From Burkholderia pyrrocinia (lineage in GTDB: Bacteria > Pseudomonadota > Gammaproteobacteria > Burkholderiales > Burkholderiaceae): DNA of 64,000 bases. Positions 20,995 to 30,488 of the stretch are shown here, one piece after another; position 1 is the first letter of the stretch, and every line of letters begins with the position of its first letter. Location of the stretch: assembly GCF_001028665.1 (NCBI RefSeq), contig NZ_CP011503.1, forward strand, positions 1,178,001-1,242,000, in the 5' to 3' direction. The notes below the pieces were generated by a model that made no database searches, was not told the DNA's origin, and saw only the letters and a list, made by a program, of their open reading frames with translations. Position numbers and translations under genes: made by a program.

Positions 20995-22047
20995 ATGAGC
21001 ACCACCTACGCTTACGCGGCGACCGATTCGCAGTCGCCGCTCGCCCCGTTCGAATTCCAGCGTCGCGCGCTGCGCGATCTCGACGTCCAGATCGACGTCC
21101 TCTACTGCGGCGTCTGCCACTCGGACCTGCACCAGGCCCGCAACGAATGGCGCAACACGATCTATCCGGTCGTGCCGGGCCATGAAATCGTCGGCCGTGT
21201 GACCGCGACCGGCCCGCAGGTATCGCGCTTCAAGGTCGGCGAGCTGGTCGGCGTCGGCTGCCTCGTCGATTCGTGCCGCACCTGCCCGAGCTGCGCCGAC
21301 GGCCTCGAGCAGTATTGCGAGAACGGCTTCGTCGGCACCTACAACGGCCAGGACCGCGTGACGGGCGACGTCACGTACGGCGGCTACTCGACGCAGCTCG
21401 TCGTCGACGAGGCGTTCGTGCTGCGCGTGCCCGAGACGCTCGATCCGGCCGGCGCCGCGCCGCTGCTGTGCGCGGGGATCACGACCTACTCGCCGCTGCG
21501 GCAGTGGAACGTCGGCCCTGGCAAGAAGGTCGGCATCGTCGGTCTCGGCGGCCTCGGCCACATGGGCGTGAAGCTGGCGCGCGCGATGGGCGCGCACGTC
21601 GTGCTGTTCACGACGTCGCCGTCGAAGATCGATGACGGCAAGCGCGTCGGCGCGCACGAAGTCGTGATCTCGAAGGACGAAGCGCAGATGAACGCGCACC
21701 TGAACAGCTTCGACTTCATCCTGAACACGGTCGCCGCACAGCACGACCTGAACCCGTTCCTGAACCTGCTGAAGCGCGACGGCACGATGACGCTCGTCGG
21801 CGCGCCGGAGCACGACCATCCGTCGCCGCAGGTGTTCAACCTGATCTTCAAGCGCCGCCGCCTCGCGGGCTCGCTGATCGGCGGGATCGCGGAAACGCAG
21901 GAAATGCTCGACTTCTGCGCGGAGCACGGGATCACGTCGGACATCGAAACGATTCCGATGCAGCAGATCAACGAGGCCTACGAGCGGATGCTGAAGAGCG
22001 ACGTGAAGTACCGGTTCGTGGTGGACATGGCGTCGATCAAGCACTGA
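20995..22047 (+). CDS. NAD(P)-dependent zinc alcohol dehydrogenase (YahK/CAD-like)
   Basis: A 350-residue medium-chain dehydrogenase. The catalytic zinc site is visible as CGVCHSDLH and GHEIVG, the structural zinc loop as CRTCPSCADGLEQYC, and the nucleotide-binding glycine motif as GLGGLGHMGVK. Relatives such as E. coli YahK reduce a broad range of aldehydes with NADPH. TTS after the second strand of the Rossmann fold suggests NADPH preference. It is paired divergently with an AraC regulator and followed by a strong hairpin. Confidence 0.92.
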   Translation: MSTTYAYAATDSQSPLAPFEFQRRALRDLDVQIDVLYCGVCHSDLHQARNEWRNTIYPVVPGHEIVGRVTATGPQVSRFKVGELVGVGCLVDSCRTCPSCADGLEQYCENGFVGTYNGQDRVTGDVTYGGYSTQLVVDEAFVLRVPETLDPAGAAPLLCAGITTYSPLRQWNVGPGKKVGIVGLGGLGHMGVKLARAMGAHVVLFTTSPSKIDDGKRVGAHEVVISKDEAQMNAHLNSFDFILNTVAAQHDLNPFLNLLKRDGTMTLVGAPEHDHPSPQVFNLIFKRRRLAGSLIGGIAETQEMLDFCAEHGITSDIETIPMQQINEAYERMLKSDVKYRFVVDMASIKH

Positions 22048-22093
22048 GCGTCGCCGGGCGGCAGGCACGATCGCCGCGCCGAGGCAAGAAACG

Positions 22094-22127
22094 AAACGGG
22101 CCGCATGTTCGACATGCGGCCCGTTTT
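22094..22127. terminator. hairpin terminator between the dehydrogenase and exonuclease III genes
   Basis: A perfect 15-bp stem (22094-22108 with 22112-22126) with the 3-base loop TCG. Its ends are AAA/TTT runs, so it can terminate both convergent genes. Confidence 0.88.
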
Positions 22128-22180
22128 GCATCCTGCCACCGGAGGGTTCGACCGCTACGCGCACTGCGTAGCGCCGGCGC

Positions 22181-22954
22181 TCACTTCTTGTAGTCGTAGT
22201 CGATCGTCAGCGGCGCGTGATCGCTGAACTTGATGTCCTTGAAGATCGACGTGCTCTTCGCAGTGCCGGCCACGCCCGGCGTCGCGATCTGGTAGTCGAT
22301 CCGCCACCCGACGTTCTTCGCATACGCCTGGCCGCGGTTGCTCCACCACGTGTACTGCTCGGCGCGCTGGTCTAGCGTGCGGAACACGTCGACATAACCG
22401 ACATCGTCGAACAGCTTCGTGAGCCACTCGCGTTCTTCCGGCAGGCAGCCCGAATTCTTCTGGTTGCTCTTCCAGTTCTTGATGTCGATTTCCTTGTGGA
22501 CGATGTTCACGTCGCCGCACAGGATCACCTCGCGCTTCTTCTTGAGCTGGGCGAGGTGCGGCATGAATTCGTCCATGAAGCGGTACTTCGCCTGCTGGCG
22601 CTCGTCGCCGCTCGAGCCGGACGGCACGTACACCGACACGACCGACAGCTTGCCGTAGCGCGCCTCGACGTAGCGCCCCTCGGAATCGAATTCGCTGCTG
22701 CCGAAGCCGATGATCACGTCATCGGGCTCATGGCGGCTGTACACGCCCGCGCCGCTATAGCCCTTCTTCTCGGCGTGGTGGAAGTAGCTTTTGAAGCCGT
22801 GCGGCTCGACGAATTCGACCGGCAGGTCGTCGGCCGATACCTTGATTTCCTGCACGCACACGCAATCGGCGTTCTGTTCGCCGAGCCAGTCGAAGAAGCC
22901 CTTCTTCGCGGCAGAGCGGATGCCGTTCAGGTTGGCGGTAATCACTCGCATCAT
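22181..22954 (-). CDS. xth: exodeoxyribonuclease III (AP endonuclease)
   Basis: A 257-residue exonuclease-endonuclease-phosphatase protein that repairs abasic sites. Motifs: VITANLNGIRSA (N8 region), CVQEIKV (metal-binding Glu), GDVNIVHKEID (Asp/Asn pair), and the C-terminal SDHAPLTIDY (catalytic His). The start has two consecutive Met codons; the first at 22954 is used here, the second would remove one residue. It is probably co-directional with, and downstream of, the ppk2 gene 40 bases away. Confidence 0.95.
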   Translation of the reverse strand: MMRVITANLNGIRSAAKKGFFDWLGEQNADCVCVQEIKVSADDLPVEFVEPHGFKSYFHHAEKKGYSGAGVYSRHEPDDVIIGFGSSEFDSEGRYVEARYGKLSVVSVYVPSGSSGDERQQAKYRFMDEFMPHLAQLKKKREVILCGDVNIVHKEIDIKNWKSNQKNSGCLPEEREWLTKLFDDVGYVDVFRTLDQRAEQYTWWSNRGQAYAKNVGWRIDYQIATPGVAGTAKSTSIFKDIKFSDHAPLTIDYDYKK

Positions 22955-22994
22955 GTCGGGTTCCGTTCAGTTCGATGTTTTACAGGGTGGCAGC

Positions 22995-23834
22995 TTAACG
23001 GATCTTCACGCCTTCGAGCTCGGGCTTCGGCGGCGGGAATTCCAGCTTCATGTCGGTCATCGTGCGCAGCAGCAGCTCGGCGATCATCACGTTGCGGTGC
23101 GTCTTCGAGTCCGCCGGGATCACGTACCACGGCGCATGCTCGGCCGACGTCGCGGCGAGCGCGTCGCGGTACGCGGACTGGTACGCGTCCCAGTGCTTGC
23201 GCGCGTCGAGATCGGAGATGTCGAATTTCCAGTGCTTGGTCGGATCGTCGATGCGCGCCTGCAGCCGCTCGCGCTGCTCGTCCTTCGAGATGTGCAGGAA
23301 GCACTTGATGATGGTCGTGCCGTTCTCGACCAGCATCGTCTCGAAATCGCGGATCTGCCGGTAGCGGCGCTCGCATTCCTTGCCGTCGATCGCGTCGAGC
23401 ACGCGCGGCACGAGCACGTCTTCATAGTGGCTGCGGTTGAAGATCGCCAGCTCGCCGGCGGCCGGCACCTGCGCGTGCACGCGCCACAGGAAGTCGTGCG
23501 CGGCCTCGATCGGCGTCGGCGCCTTGAACGGCACGACGCGCAGGCCGAGCGGATCGACCTCGCGGAACACCGCACGCACGGTGCCGTCCTTGCCGCTGGT
23601 ATCCATCCCCTGCAGCACGAGCAGCACGCGCTTCTTCTGCTGCGTGTGCAGGCGCTCCTGCTGCACGTCGAGCTCGGTCGACACGGCCGACAGCCGTTCG
23701 CGGTCGGCCTCCTTCGAACCGGACGAAAACGGCTTCGCGGCCGGGTCGAACGCATCGAGCTTGAATGCGGCGGCTTCCTTCTCGCGCGTGCTGTACGGCA
23801 CGCGGAAATCGTCGAGCGACGGTTGTTTCGCCAT
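22995..23834 (-). CDS. ppk2: polyphosphate kinase 2 family protein
   Basis: A 279-residue PPK2 protein with Walker A GMDTSGKDGT at residues 76-85, the segment FNRSHYEDVLVPRV (family Walker B/lid region) and the C-terminal lid helices. PPK2 enzymes use polyphosphate to phosphorylate nucleotides. The single-domain length and SGKDGTVR sequence fit the one-domain class, but whether it acts on AMP, ADP or both is not decided by sequence alone. ATG 23834 is the family start. Confidence 0.93.
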   Translation of the reverse strand: MAKQPSLDDFRVPYSTREKEAAAFKLDAFDPAAKPFSSGSKEADRERLSAVSTELDVQQERLHTQQKKRVLLVLQGMDTSGKDGTVRAVFREVDPLGLRVVPFKAPTPIEAAHDFLWRVHAQVPAAGELAIFNRSHYEDVLVPRVLDAIDGKECERRYRQIRDFETMLVENGTTIIKCFLHISKDEQRERLQARIDDPTKHWKFDISDLDARKHWDAYQSAYRDALAATSAEHAPWYVIPADSKTHRNVMIAELLLRTMTDMKLEFPPPKPELEGVKIR

Positions 23835-23887
23835 TCGTTCCTCCGTTGGACGGTGTGGTGCATACGATAACGCATCCACCAAACGCA

Positions 23888-23921
23888 ACGGGCCGCCCCG
23901 AACTGGTTCGGGGCGGCCCGT
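23888..23921 (-). terminator. hairpin downstream of gatB
   Basis: A perfect 16-bp stem (23888-23903 with 23906-23921) with a very tight 2-base apex. Read on the minus strand it follows gatB and is trailed by TTGCGTTT, a weak U tract, so it is a probable terminator of the gatCAB operon. Confidence 0.72.
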
Positions 23922-23952
23922 CGTCAAGCGCGGTTCAGGCGCCCGATCATGC

Positions 23953-25428
23953 TCAGCCGAGCTTCTTCTTCAGCAGTTCGTTGACCTGCTGCGGATTGGC
24001 CTTGCCCTTCGTCGCCTTCATCGCCTGGCCGATCAGCGCGTTGAACGCCTTTTCCTTGCCCGCGCGGAATTCCTCGACCGACTTCGCGTTCGCCGCGAGC
24101 ACCTCGTCGATGATCGCCTCCAGCGCGCCGGTGTCGGAAATCTGCTTCAGCCCCTTCGCGTCGATGATGCGGTCGGCCGCGCCTTCGTCGTCCGCCTTCT
24201 CGTCCCAGATCGTCGAGAAGATTTCCTTCGCGATCTTGTTCGAGATCGTGCCGTCGGCGATGCGCTGCAGCACGAGTGCAAGCTGGGCCGCCGATACCGG
24301 AATCGCGTCGATCTCGATGCCGTCGCGGTTCAGTTGCGACGATACGTCGCCCATCAGCCAGTTCGCGGCGATCTTCGCGTTCGCCGCGCCGGCCTTTGCG
24401 ACGACGGCCTCGAAATACGCGGCCATCGCCTTGCTCGACGTCAGCACGCCCGCGTCGTACGCGGACACGCCGTACTGCTCGACGAAGCGCTGTTGCATCG
24501 CTGCCGGCAGTTCGGGCATCCCGGACTGCACGCGCTCGATCCAGTCCTGGCCGATCACGAGCGGCATCAGGTCGGGGTCGGGGAAGTAGCGGTAATCGTG
24601 CGCGTCTTCCTTGCTGCGCATCGAACGCGTCTCGCGCTTGTCCGGATCGTAGAGGCGAGTTTCCTGCACGACTTCGCCGCCGTCCTCGATCAGCTCGATC
24701 TGGCGACGCACTTCGTAGTTGATCGCTTCCTCGAGGAACCGGAACGAGTTCAGGTTCTTGATTTCCGCGCGCGTGCCGAACTTCTCCTGGCCGACCGGCC
24801 GCACCGACACGTTCGCATCGCAGCGGAACGAGCCTTCCTGCATGTTGCCGTCGCAGATGCCGAGCCACACGACCAGCGCGTGCAGCGACTTCGCATACGC
24901 GACCGCCTCGGCCGCGCTGCGCATTTCCGGCTCGGTGACGATCTCGAGCAGCGGCGTACCCGCGCGGTTCAGGTCGATCCCCGTCATCCCGGCGAAGTCT
25001 TCATGCAGCGACTTGCCCGCGTCTTCCTCGAGGTGCGCGCGGGTCAGGTTGACCGTCTTCTCGTACGCTTCCTTGCCGGCCTTTTCGTTAGCGGGCACCT
25101 GGATCGTGATCTGGCCGCCCTGCACGACCGGAATCTCGTACTGGCTGATCTGATAGCCCTTCGGCAGATCGGGGTAGAAATAATTCTTGCGCGCGAAGAT
25201 GCTGCGCGGCGCGATGGTCGAGCCGATCGCGAGGCCGAAGCGGATCGCGCGTTCGACCGCGCCGCGGTTCAGTACCGGCAGCACGCCCGGCAGCGCCAGG
25301 TCGACCGGGCAGGCCTGCGTGTTCGGCTCGGCGCCGAACTGCGTCGACGCGCCCGAGAAAATCTTCGAGACGGTCGACAGTTGCGCGTGCGTCTCGAGAC
25401 CGATAACGACTTCCCATTGAGTAGCCAT
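23953..25428 (-). CDS. gatB: aspartyl/glutamyl-tRNA(Asn/Gln) amidotransferase subunit B
   Basis: A 491-residue GatB, the kinase subunit that activates misacylated Glu-tRNA(Gln) or Asp-tRNA(Asn). Family motifs: [13 protein letters not shown] at the N-terminus, [27 protein letters not shown] and the zinc/Mg region; the C-terminal YqeY-like domain runs to KKKLG. It starts 2 bases after the gatA stop, so translation is coupled. Confidence 0.97.
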   Translation of the reverse strand: MATQWEVVIGLETHAQLSTVSKIFSGASTQFGAEPNTQACPVDLALPGVLPVLNRGAVERAIRFGLAIGSTIAPRSIFARKNYFYPDLPKGYQISQYEIPVVQGGQITIQVPANEKAGKEAYEKTVNLTRAHLEEDAGKSLHEDFAGMTGIDLNRAGTPLLEIVTEPEMRSAAEAVAYAKSLHALVVWLGICDGNMQEGSFRCDANVSVRPVGQEKFGTRAEIKNLNSFRFLEEAINYEVRRQIELIEDGGEVVQETRLYDPDKRETRSMRSKEDAHDYRYFPDPDLMPLVIGQDWIERVQSGMPELPAAMQQRFVEQYGVSAYDAGVLTSSKAMAAYFEAVVAKAGAANAKIAANWLMGDVSSQLNRDGIEIDAIPVSAAQLALVLQRIADGTISNKIAKEIFSTIWDEKADDEGAADRIIDAKGLKQISDTGALEAIIDEVLAANAKSVEEFRAGKEKAFNALIGQAMKATKGKANPQQVNELLKKKLG

Positions 25429-25430
25429 GC

Positions 25431-26921
25431 TTACACCCCTGCCGGAACTTGCTTGTGCCAGTCGGTCGCGCGCTGGAACGCGTCGGCGACCTGCAGCATC
25501 CGGGCTTCGTTGAAATAGTTGCCGATGATCTGCAGGCCGACCGGGCGCTTCGCGTTCGCGCCCGCGCCGAAGCCGCACGGCACGCTCATGCCGGGCAGGC
25601 CGGCGAGGCTCACCGACAGCGTGTAGATATCCGCGAGATACATCTGCACCGGATCGTCGCCCTTCGCGCCGAGATCCCATGCGACCGTCGGCGATGCCGG
25701 GCCCATGATCACGTCGCAGGACTTGAACGCTTCCTGGAAATCCTGCGCGATGATGCGGCGGATCTTCTGCGCCTGCAGGTAGTACGCGTCGTAGTAGCCG
25801 TGCGACAGCACGTACGCGCCGACGAGAATCCGGCGCTTCACCTCGGGGCCGAAGCCTTCGGCTCGCGACTTCTTGTACATGTCGAGCAGGTCGCCGTACT
25901 GCGCGGCACGATGGCCGAAGCGCACGCCGTCGAAACGCGACAGGTTCGACGATGCCTCGGCGGGCGCGATCACGTAGTACACGGGGATCGACAGTTCCGT
26001 CTTCGGCAGCGACACGGGCACGAGCGTCGCGCCGAGCGCTTCATAAGCTTTAAGCGCCGCGTCGATCGTCGCGCGCACGTCGTCGGCGAGGCCGTCGCCG
26101 AAATACTCGTTCGGCAGGCCGATGCGCAGGCCCGCGAGCGGCTTGCCCGCATCGTTGCCGGTCGCCCACGGCTGGCCGAGGTGGCGCGTGAAGTCCTCGT
26201 CGTCGCGCTCGAGGCTCGTCGAGTCGCGCTCGTCGAAACCGGCCATCGCATTGAGCAGCAGCGCGCAGTCGGACGCGCTCTGCGCCATCGGGCCGCCCTG
26301 GTCGAGCGACGACGCGAACGCGATCATCCCGTAGCGCGACACGCGGCCGTAGGTCGGCTTGATGCCCGTCACGCCCGCGAACGACGCGGGCTGGCGGATC
26401 GAGCCGCCGGTGTCGGTGCCGGTCGCGGCCGGCGCGAGGCGCGCGGCGACGGCGGCCGAGCTGCCGCCCGAGCTGCCGCCCGGCACCGCGTTCGTGTCCC
26501 ACGGGTTCTTCACCGCGCCGAACGCCGAGTTCTCGTTCGACGAGCCCATCGCGAACTCGTCCATGTTGGTCTTGCCGAGCGTGACCATGCCGGCCGCCTG
26601 CAGGCGGGCGACGACGGTCGCGTCGAACGGGCTTTCATAATTCGCGAGCATCTTCGAGCCGGCGGTCGAGCGCCAGCCGCGCGTGACGAAGACATCCTTG
26701 TGCGCGATCGGCAGGCCGGTGAGCGCGCCGCCCGCGCCGCGCGCGAGCTCCGCGTCGGCGGCTTTCGCCTGCGCGAGGGTCAGATCGGTATCGACATGGA
26801 CGAACGCGTTCAGGTCGCGCGCGGCGTCGATCCGTTTCAGGTAGTGCTGCGCGAGCTCGACGGCCGAGCATTCCTTGGCAGCGAGCGCGGCGCGCAGTTC
26901 GGTCAGGCTTTTTGCGTGCAT
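25431..26921 (-). CDS. gatA: aspartyl/glutamyl-tRNA(Asn/Gln) amidotransferase subunit A
   Basis: A 496-residue amidase-signature enzyme that releases ammonia from glutamine for GatB. The Ser-cisSer-Lys triad is K75 (IAHKDVF), S150 ([12 protein letters not shown]) and S174 ([11 protein letters not shown]), with the same spacing as in the characterised S. aureus GatA. It is the middle gene of gatC-gatA-gatB. Confidence 0.97.
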   Translation of the reverse strand: MHAKSLTELRAALAAKECSAVELAQHYLKRIDAARDLNAFVHVDTDLTLAQAKAADAELARGAGGALTGLPIAHKDVFVTRGWRSTAGSKMLANYESPFDATVVARLQAAGMVTLGKTNMDEFAMGSSNENSAFGAVKNPWDTNAVPGGSSGGSSAAVAARLAPAATGTDTGGSIRQPASFAGVTGIKPTYGRVSRYGMIAFASSLDQGGPMAQSASDCALLLNAMAGFDERDSTSLERDDEDFTRHLGQPWATGNDAGKPLAGLRIGLPNEYFGDGLADDVRATIDAALKAYEALGATLVPVSLPKTELSIPVYYVIAPAEASSNLSRFDGVRFGHRAAQYGDLLDMYKKSRAEGFGPEVKRRILVGAYVLSHGYYDAYYLQAQKIRRIIAQDFQEAFKSCDVIMGPASPTVAWDLGAKGDDPVQMYLADIYTLSVSLAGLPGMSVPCGFGAGANAKRPVGLQIIGNYFNEARMLQVADAFQRATDWHKQVPAGV

Positions 26922-26990
26922 TGAGTGGTTTTCCTGGGAATTCTGGGTGGCGCGCGGCGCTGGCCGGCCGGCGCGCTTGTCATCGAATGC

Positions 26991-27290
26991 TTACTCGATC
27001 ACCTTCGGCACGAGATAGAGGCCGTCCTGGACGGCCGGCGCCCGACGCTGGTTGTCGTCGCGATCGACGACTTCCGTCACGGCGTCGTCGCGCAGGCGCT
27101 GCGCGACTTCCTGGATCTGTTCGATCGGGTGGGCGAGCGGCGCGATGCCGGCGGTGTCGACCGCCTGCATCTGCTCGACGAGGCCGAAGAATTCATTGAG
27201 CTGGCCGAGCATGTGCTCGGCGTCGGCGTCGGCCATTTCGAGTCGCGCCAGGTGCGCGATGCGTTTCACATCGGTCAGGGTCAGGGCCAT
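26991..27290 (-). CDS. gatC: aspartyl/glutamyl-tRNA(Asn/Gln) amidotransferase subunit C
   Basis: A 99-residue GatC, the small belt-like subunit that stabilises GatA-GatB. Landmarks are [13 protein letters not shown] near the N-terminus and LVPKVIE at the end. First gene of the operon, divergent from mreB. Confidence 0.95.
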   Translation of the reverse strand: MALTLTDVKRIAHLARLEMADADAEHMLGQLNEFFGLVEQMQAVDTAGIAPLAHPIEQIQEVAQRLRDDAVTEVVDRDDNQRRAPAVQDGLYLVPKVIE

Positions 27291-27427
27291 GCGATCACCG
27301 GAAAAACAAGGCTGCGCAGCGCATCAAAAGCAGCACTGCGGCGGGGGGTTGGAGGGTGCGATCCCACCCTCAAAAATCGGGACCGAAGCGGCAAAAATAC
27401 CGCCCGTTTCGATTCAAATACCGTGAA

Positions 27428-27458
27428 ATTATAAGGTATCATTACGCGTTCGACCCAA
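27428..27458 (-). promoter_or_regulatory. candidate promoter of gatCAB in the gatC-mreB divergent region
   Basis: In the 370-base region between gatC and mreB an AT-rich patch contains a perfect TATAAT on the minus strand (27428-27433). The best upstream box is TTGGGT (27453-27458), 19 bases away, so the -35 is weak. A 7-bp hairpin (27352-27358 with 27365-27371) lies in the resulting gatC leader. No clear mreB promoter was identified in the same region. Confidence 0.5.
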
Positions 27459-27660
27459 ACCCGGCAGCCTTTTCCCGCACCGTTTCGCCCCGCTTCGGCG
27501 AGCCGTGCGTGCTTCGTGCGATCCCCGGTAGACATCACTCGCAGCTTCGTGCGCCGCGGCGGCCGCTTCCGCCACGCTTCCCGAGGCTGTTATTTTTTCC
27601 GCTGCCGCCCTCAGCGTTGCACGCCACGCAGGGCCGGCTCAGAGCGAAACAGGATTCTGA

Positions 27661-28704
<1,044 letters not shown>

Positions 28705-28829
28705 TCGGCTAGGCAGTTTCTTGACATGACGCACCCGCGGCGTGGCCGGATCGCTCGTTCAGAACGAACCGCCGCGCCGTTTGCGCGTCTGAGCATCATT
28801 TAACCGATCACACGCGCCCGGCGCCGACC

Positions 28830-29879
28830 ATGGAATACAGTCCGCCGCCCCTCTTCAAGCAAGGTCCGCCCGCGCTCGCGCGGCTCATCTTCTTCGTTGC
28901 CCTCGCCATCGCGCTCCTCGTGTCGGACGCGCGCTTCAGCACGCTCGAAATCGTGCGCGGCGTGCTCGGCACCGTGCTCTATCCGCTGCAGCGCGCCGCG
29001 CTCGTGCCGCGCGACCTGTTCATGGGCGCGGCCGACATCGCCGTCACCGGCGCGTCGCTGCGCCACGAGAACGACGACCTCCGCAAGCGCAACCTGCAAC
29101 TGTCGACGCAAGCCAACCAGGCCGCCGTGCTCGCGCAGGAAAACATGCACCTGCGCGGGGTGCTCGAGCTGCGCCAGCACATCGCGACGCAATCGACGCC
29201 GGTCGAGATCCAGTACGACACGAGCGACCCGTTCACGCAGAAGATCGTGGTCGGGCAAGGTTTGCAGCAGGGCATCCAGAACGGCGCGCCCGTCGTCAGC
29301 GAGGACGGTGTGGTCGGCCAGGTCACGCGCGTGTTCCCGCTGCAGTCCGAAGTCACGCTGGTCACCGACCGCGATCTCGCGATTCCGGTGCAGGTGCTGC
29401 GCACCGGCCTGCGCAGCGTGATCTACGGCACGCCGAAGGGCGATTCGCTCGACCTGCGCTTCGTGCCGACGAGCGCGGATCTCGTCGTCGGCGACGAGCT
29501 CGTCACGAGCGGCCTCGACGGCGTCTATCCGCCCGGCCTGCCGGTCGCGAAGGTCGCGCACGTCGACAAGCTCGCCGATACCGCATTCGCGCGCGTGACC
29601 TGCGCGCCGGTCGCGGCCGTGCGCGGCGCGCGCCAGATGCTCGTGCTGCACTACCAGAACGCCATCCCGCCGCGCCCGGTCGAGCTCGAACCGGCCGCCG
29701 ACAAGAACGCGAAGGGCGGCAAGAAGGGCGCGAAAGCGGCCGCAAAGGGCGCGAAAGCCGACAAGGCCGACGCGAACGCGAAGCCGTCCGCCGCAGCCCA
29801 GCCCGCGCCGGCTGCGCCCGCCGCGCCCGCCGCCGCACCCGCGAAGCCCACGGCCGGGCAACCAGGAGCCCAGCGATGA
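28830..29879 (+). CDS. mreC: rod-shape determining protein MreC
   Basis: A 349-residue bitopic protein: short cytoplasmic N-terminus, one membrane helix (about residues 15-33), coiled coil (about 65-110) and the paired beta-barrel domain that scaffolds PBP2. The C-terminal 65 residues are a Lys/Ala/Pro-rich low-complexity tail (KGAKAAAKGAKADKADANAK and similar), longer than in enterobacterial MreC. Its stop overlaps the mreD start as ATGA. Confidence 0.95.
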   Translation: MEYSPPPLFKQGPPALARLIFFVALAIALLVSDARFSTLEIVRGVLGTVLYPLQRAALVPRDLFMGAADIAVTGASLRHENDDLRKRNLQLSTQANQAAVLAQENMHLRGVLELRQHIATQSTPVEIQYDTSDPFTQKIVVGQGLQQGIQNGAPVVSEDGVVGQVTRVFPLQSEVTLVTDRDLAIPVQVLRTGLRSVIYGTPKGDSLDLRFVPTSADLVVGDELVTSGLDGVYPPGLPVAKVAHVDKLADTAFARVTCAPVAAVRGARQMLVLHYQNAIPPRPVELEPAADKNAKGGKKGAKAAAKGAKADKADANAKPSAAAQPAPAAPAAPAAAPAKPTAGQPGAQR

Positions 29880-30388
29880 ACCGCCCGCAATACATCCTGC
29901 AGCCGGTCAATCCGTACTTCATCGTCTTCAGCCTCGCCGCCGCGTTCCTGCTGAACCTGATGCCGTGGGGCCGCCTGCCCGGCGTGCCCGATTTCGTCGC
30001 ACTCGTGCTGCTGTTCTGGAACATCCACCAGCCGCGCAAGGTCGGGATGGGTGTCGCGTTCGCGCTCGGCATCCTGATGGACGTGCATGACGCGGGGCTG
30101 CTCGGCGAGCACGCGCTCGCCTATACGCTGCTGTCGTACGGCGCGATCACGATTCACCGCCGCGTGCTGTGGATGCCGATCGGCGTGCAGGTGCTGTATG
30201 TCACGCCGCTGCTCGTCGTCGCGCAGCTCGTGCCGTTCGTGATCCGTCTCGTGATGGGCGCCGCGTTCCCGGGCTGGCGCTACCTGGTCGACGGCTTCGT
30301 CGAGGCCGCGCTGTGGCCGATCGCGAGCCACCTGCTGCTGATGCCGCAACGCCGCCCGGTCGATCCGGACGATACGCGCCCCATCTGA
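29876..30388 (+). CDS. mreD: rod-shape determining protein MreD
   Basis: A 170-residue integral membrane protein with about five hydrophobic segments and the family features NLMPWG, PDFVALVLLFW and GILMDVHDAGLLGEHAL. It works with MreC in the elongasome. Translational coupling to mreC is indicated by the 4-base overlap. Confidence 0.95.
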   Translation: MNRPQYILQPVNPYFIVFSLAAAFLLNLMPWGRLPGVPDFVALVLLFWNIHQPRKVGMGVAFALGILMDVHDAGLLGEHALAYTLLSYGAITIHRRVLWMPIGVQVLYVTPLLVVAQLVPFVIRLVMGAAFPGWRYLVDGFVEAALWPIASHLLLMPQRRPVDPDDTRPI

Positions 30389-30488
30389 GCCGGACCGACC
30401 TTGACTACCCGCCGCCCCCACGTCCGCGCACCGCGCTCCGGGGCGGCACCTCGCCCGCCCGCGCGCGGGTCAGATCGACCCTAACCGC

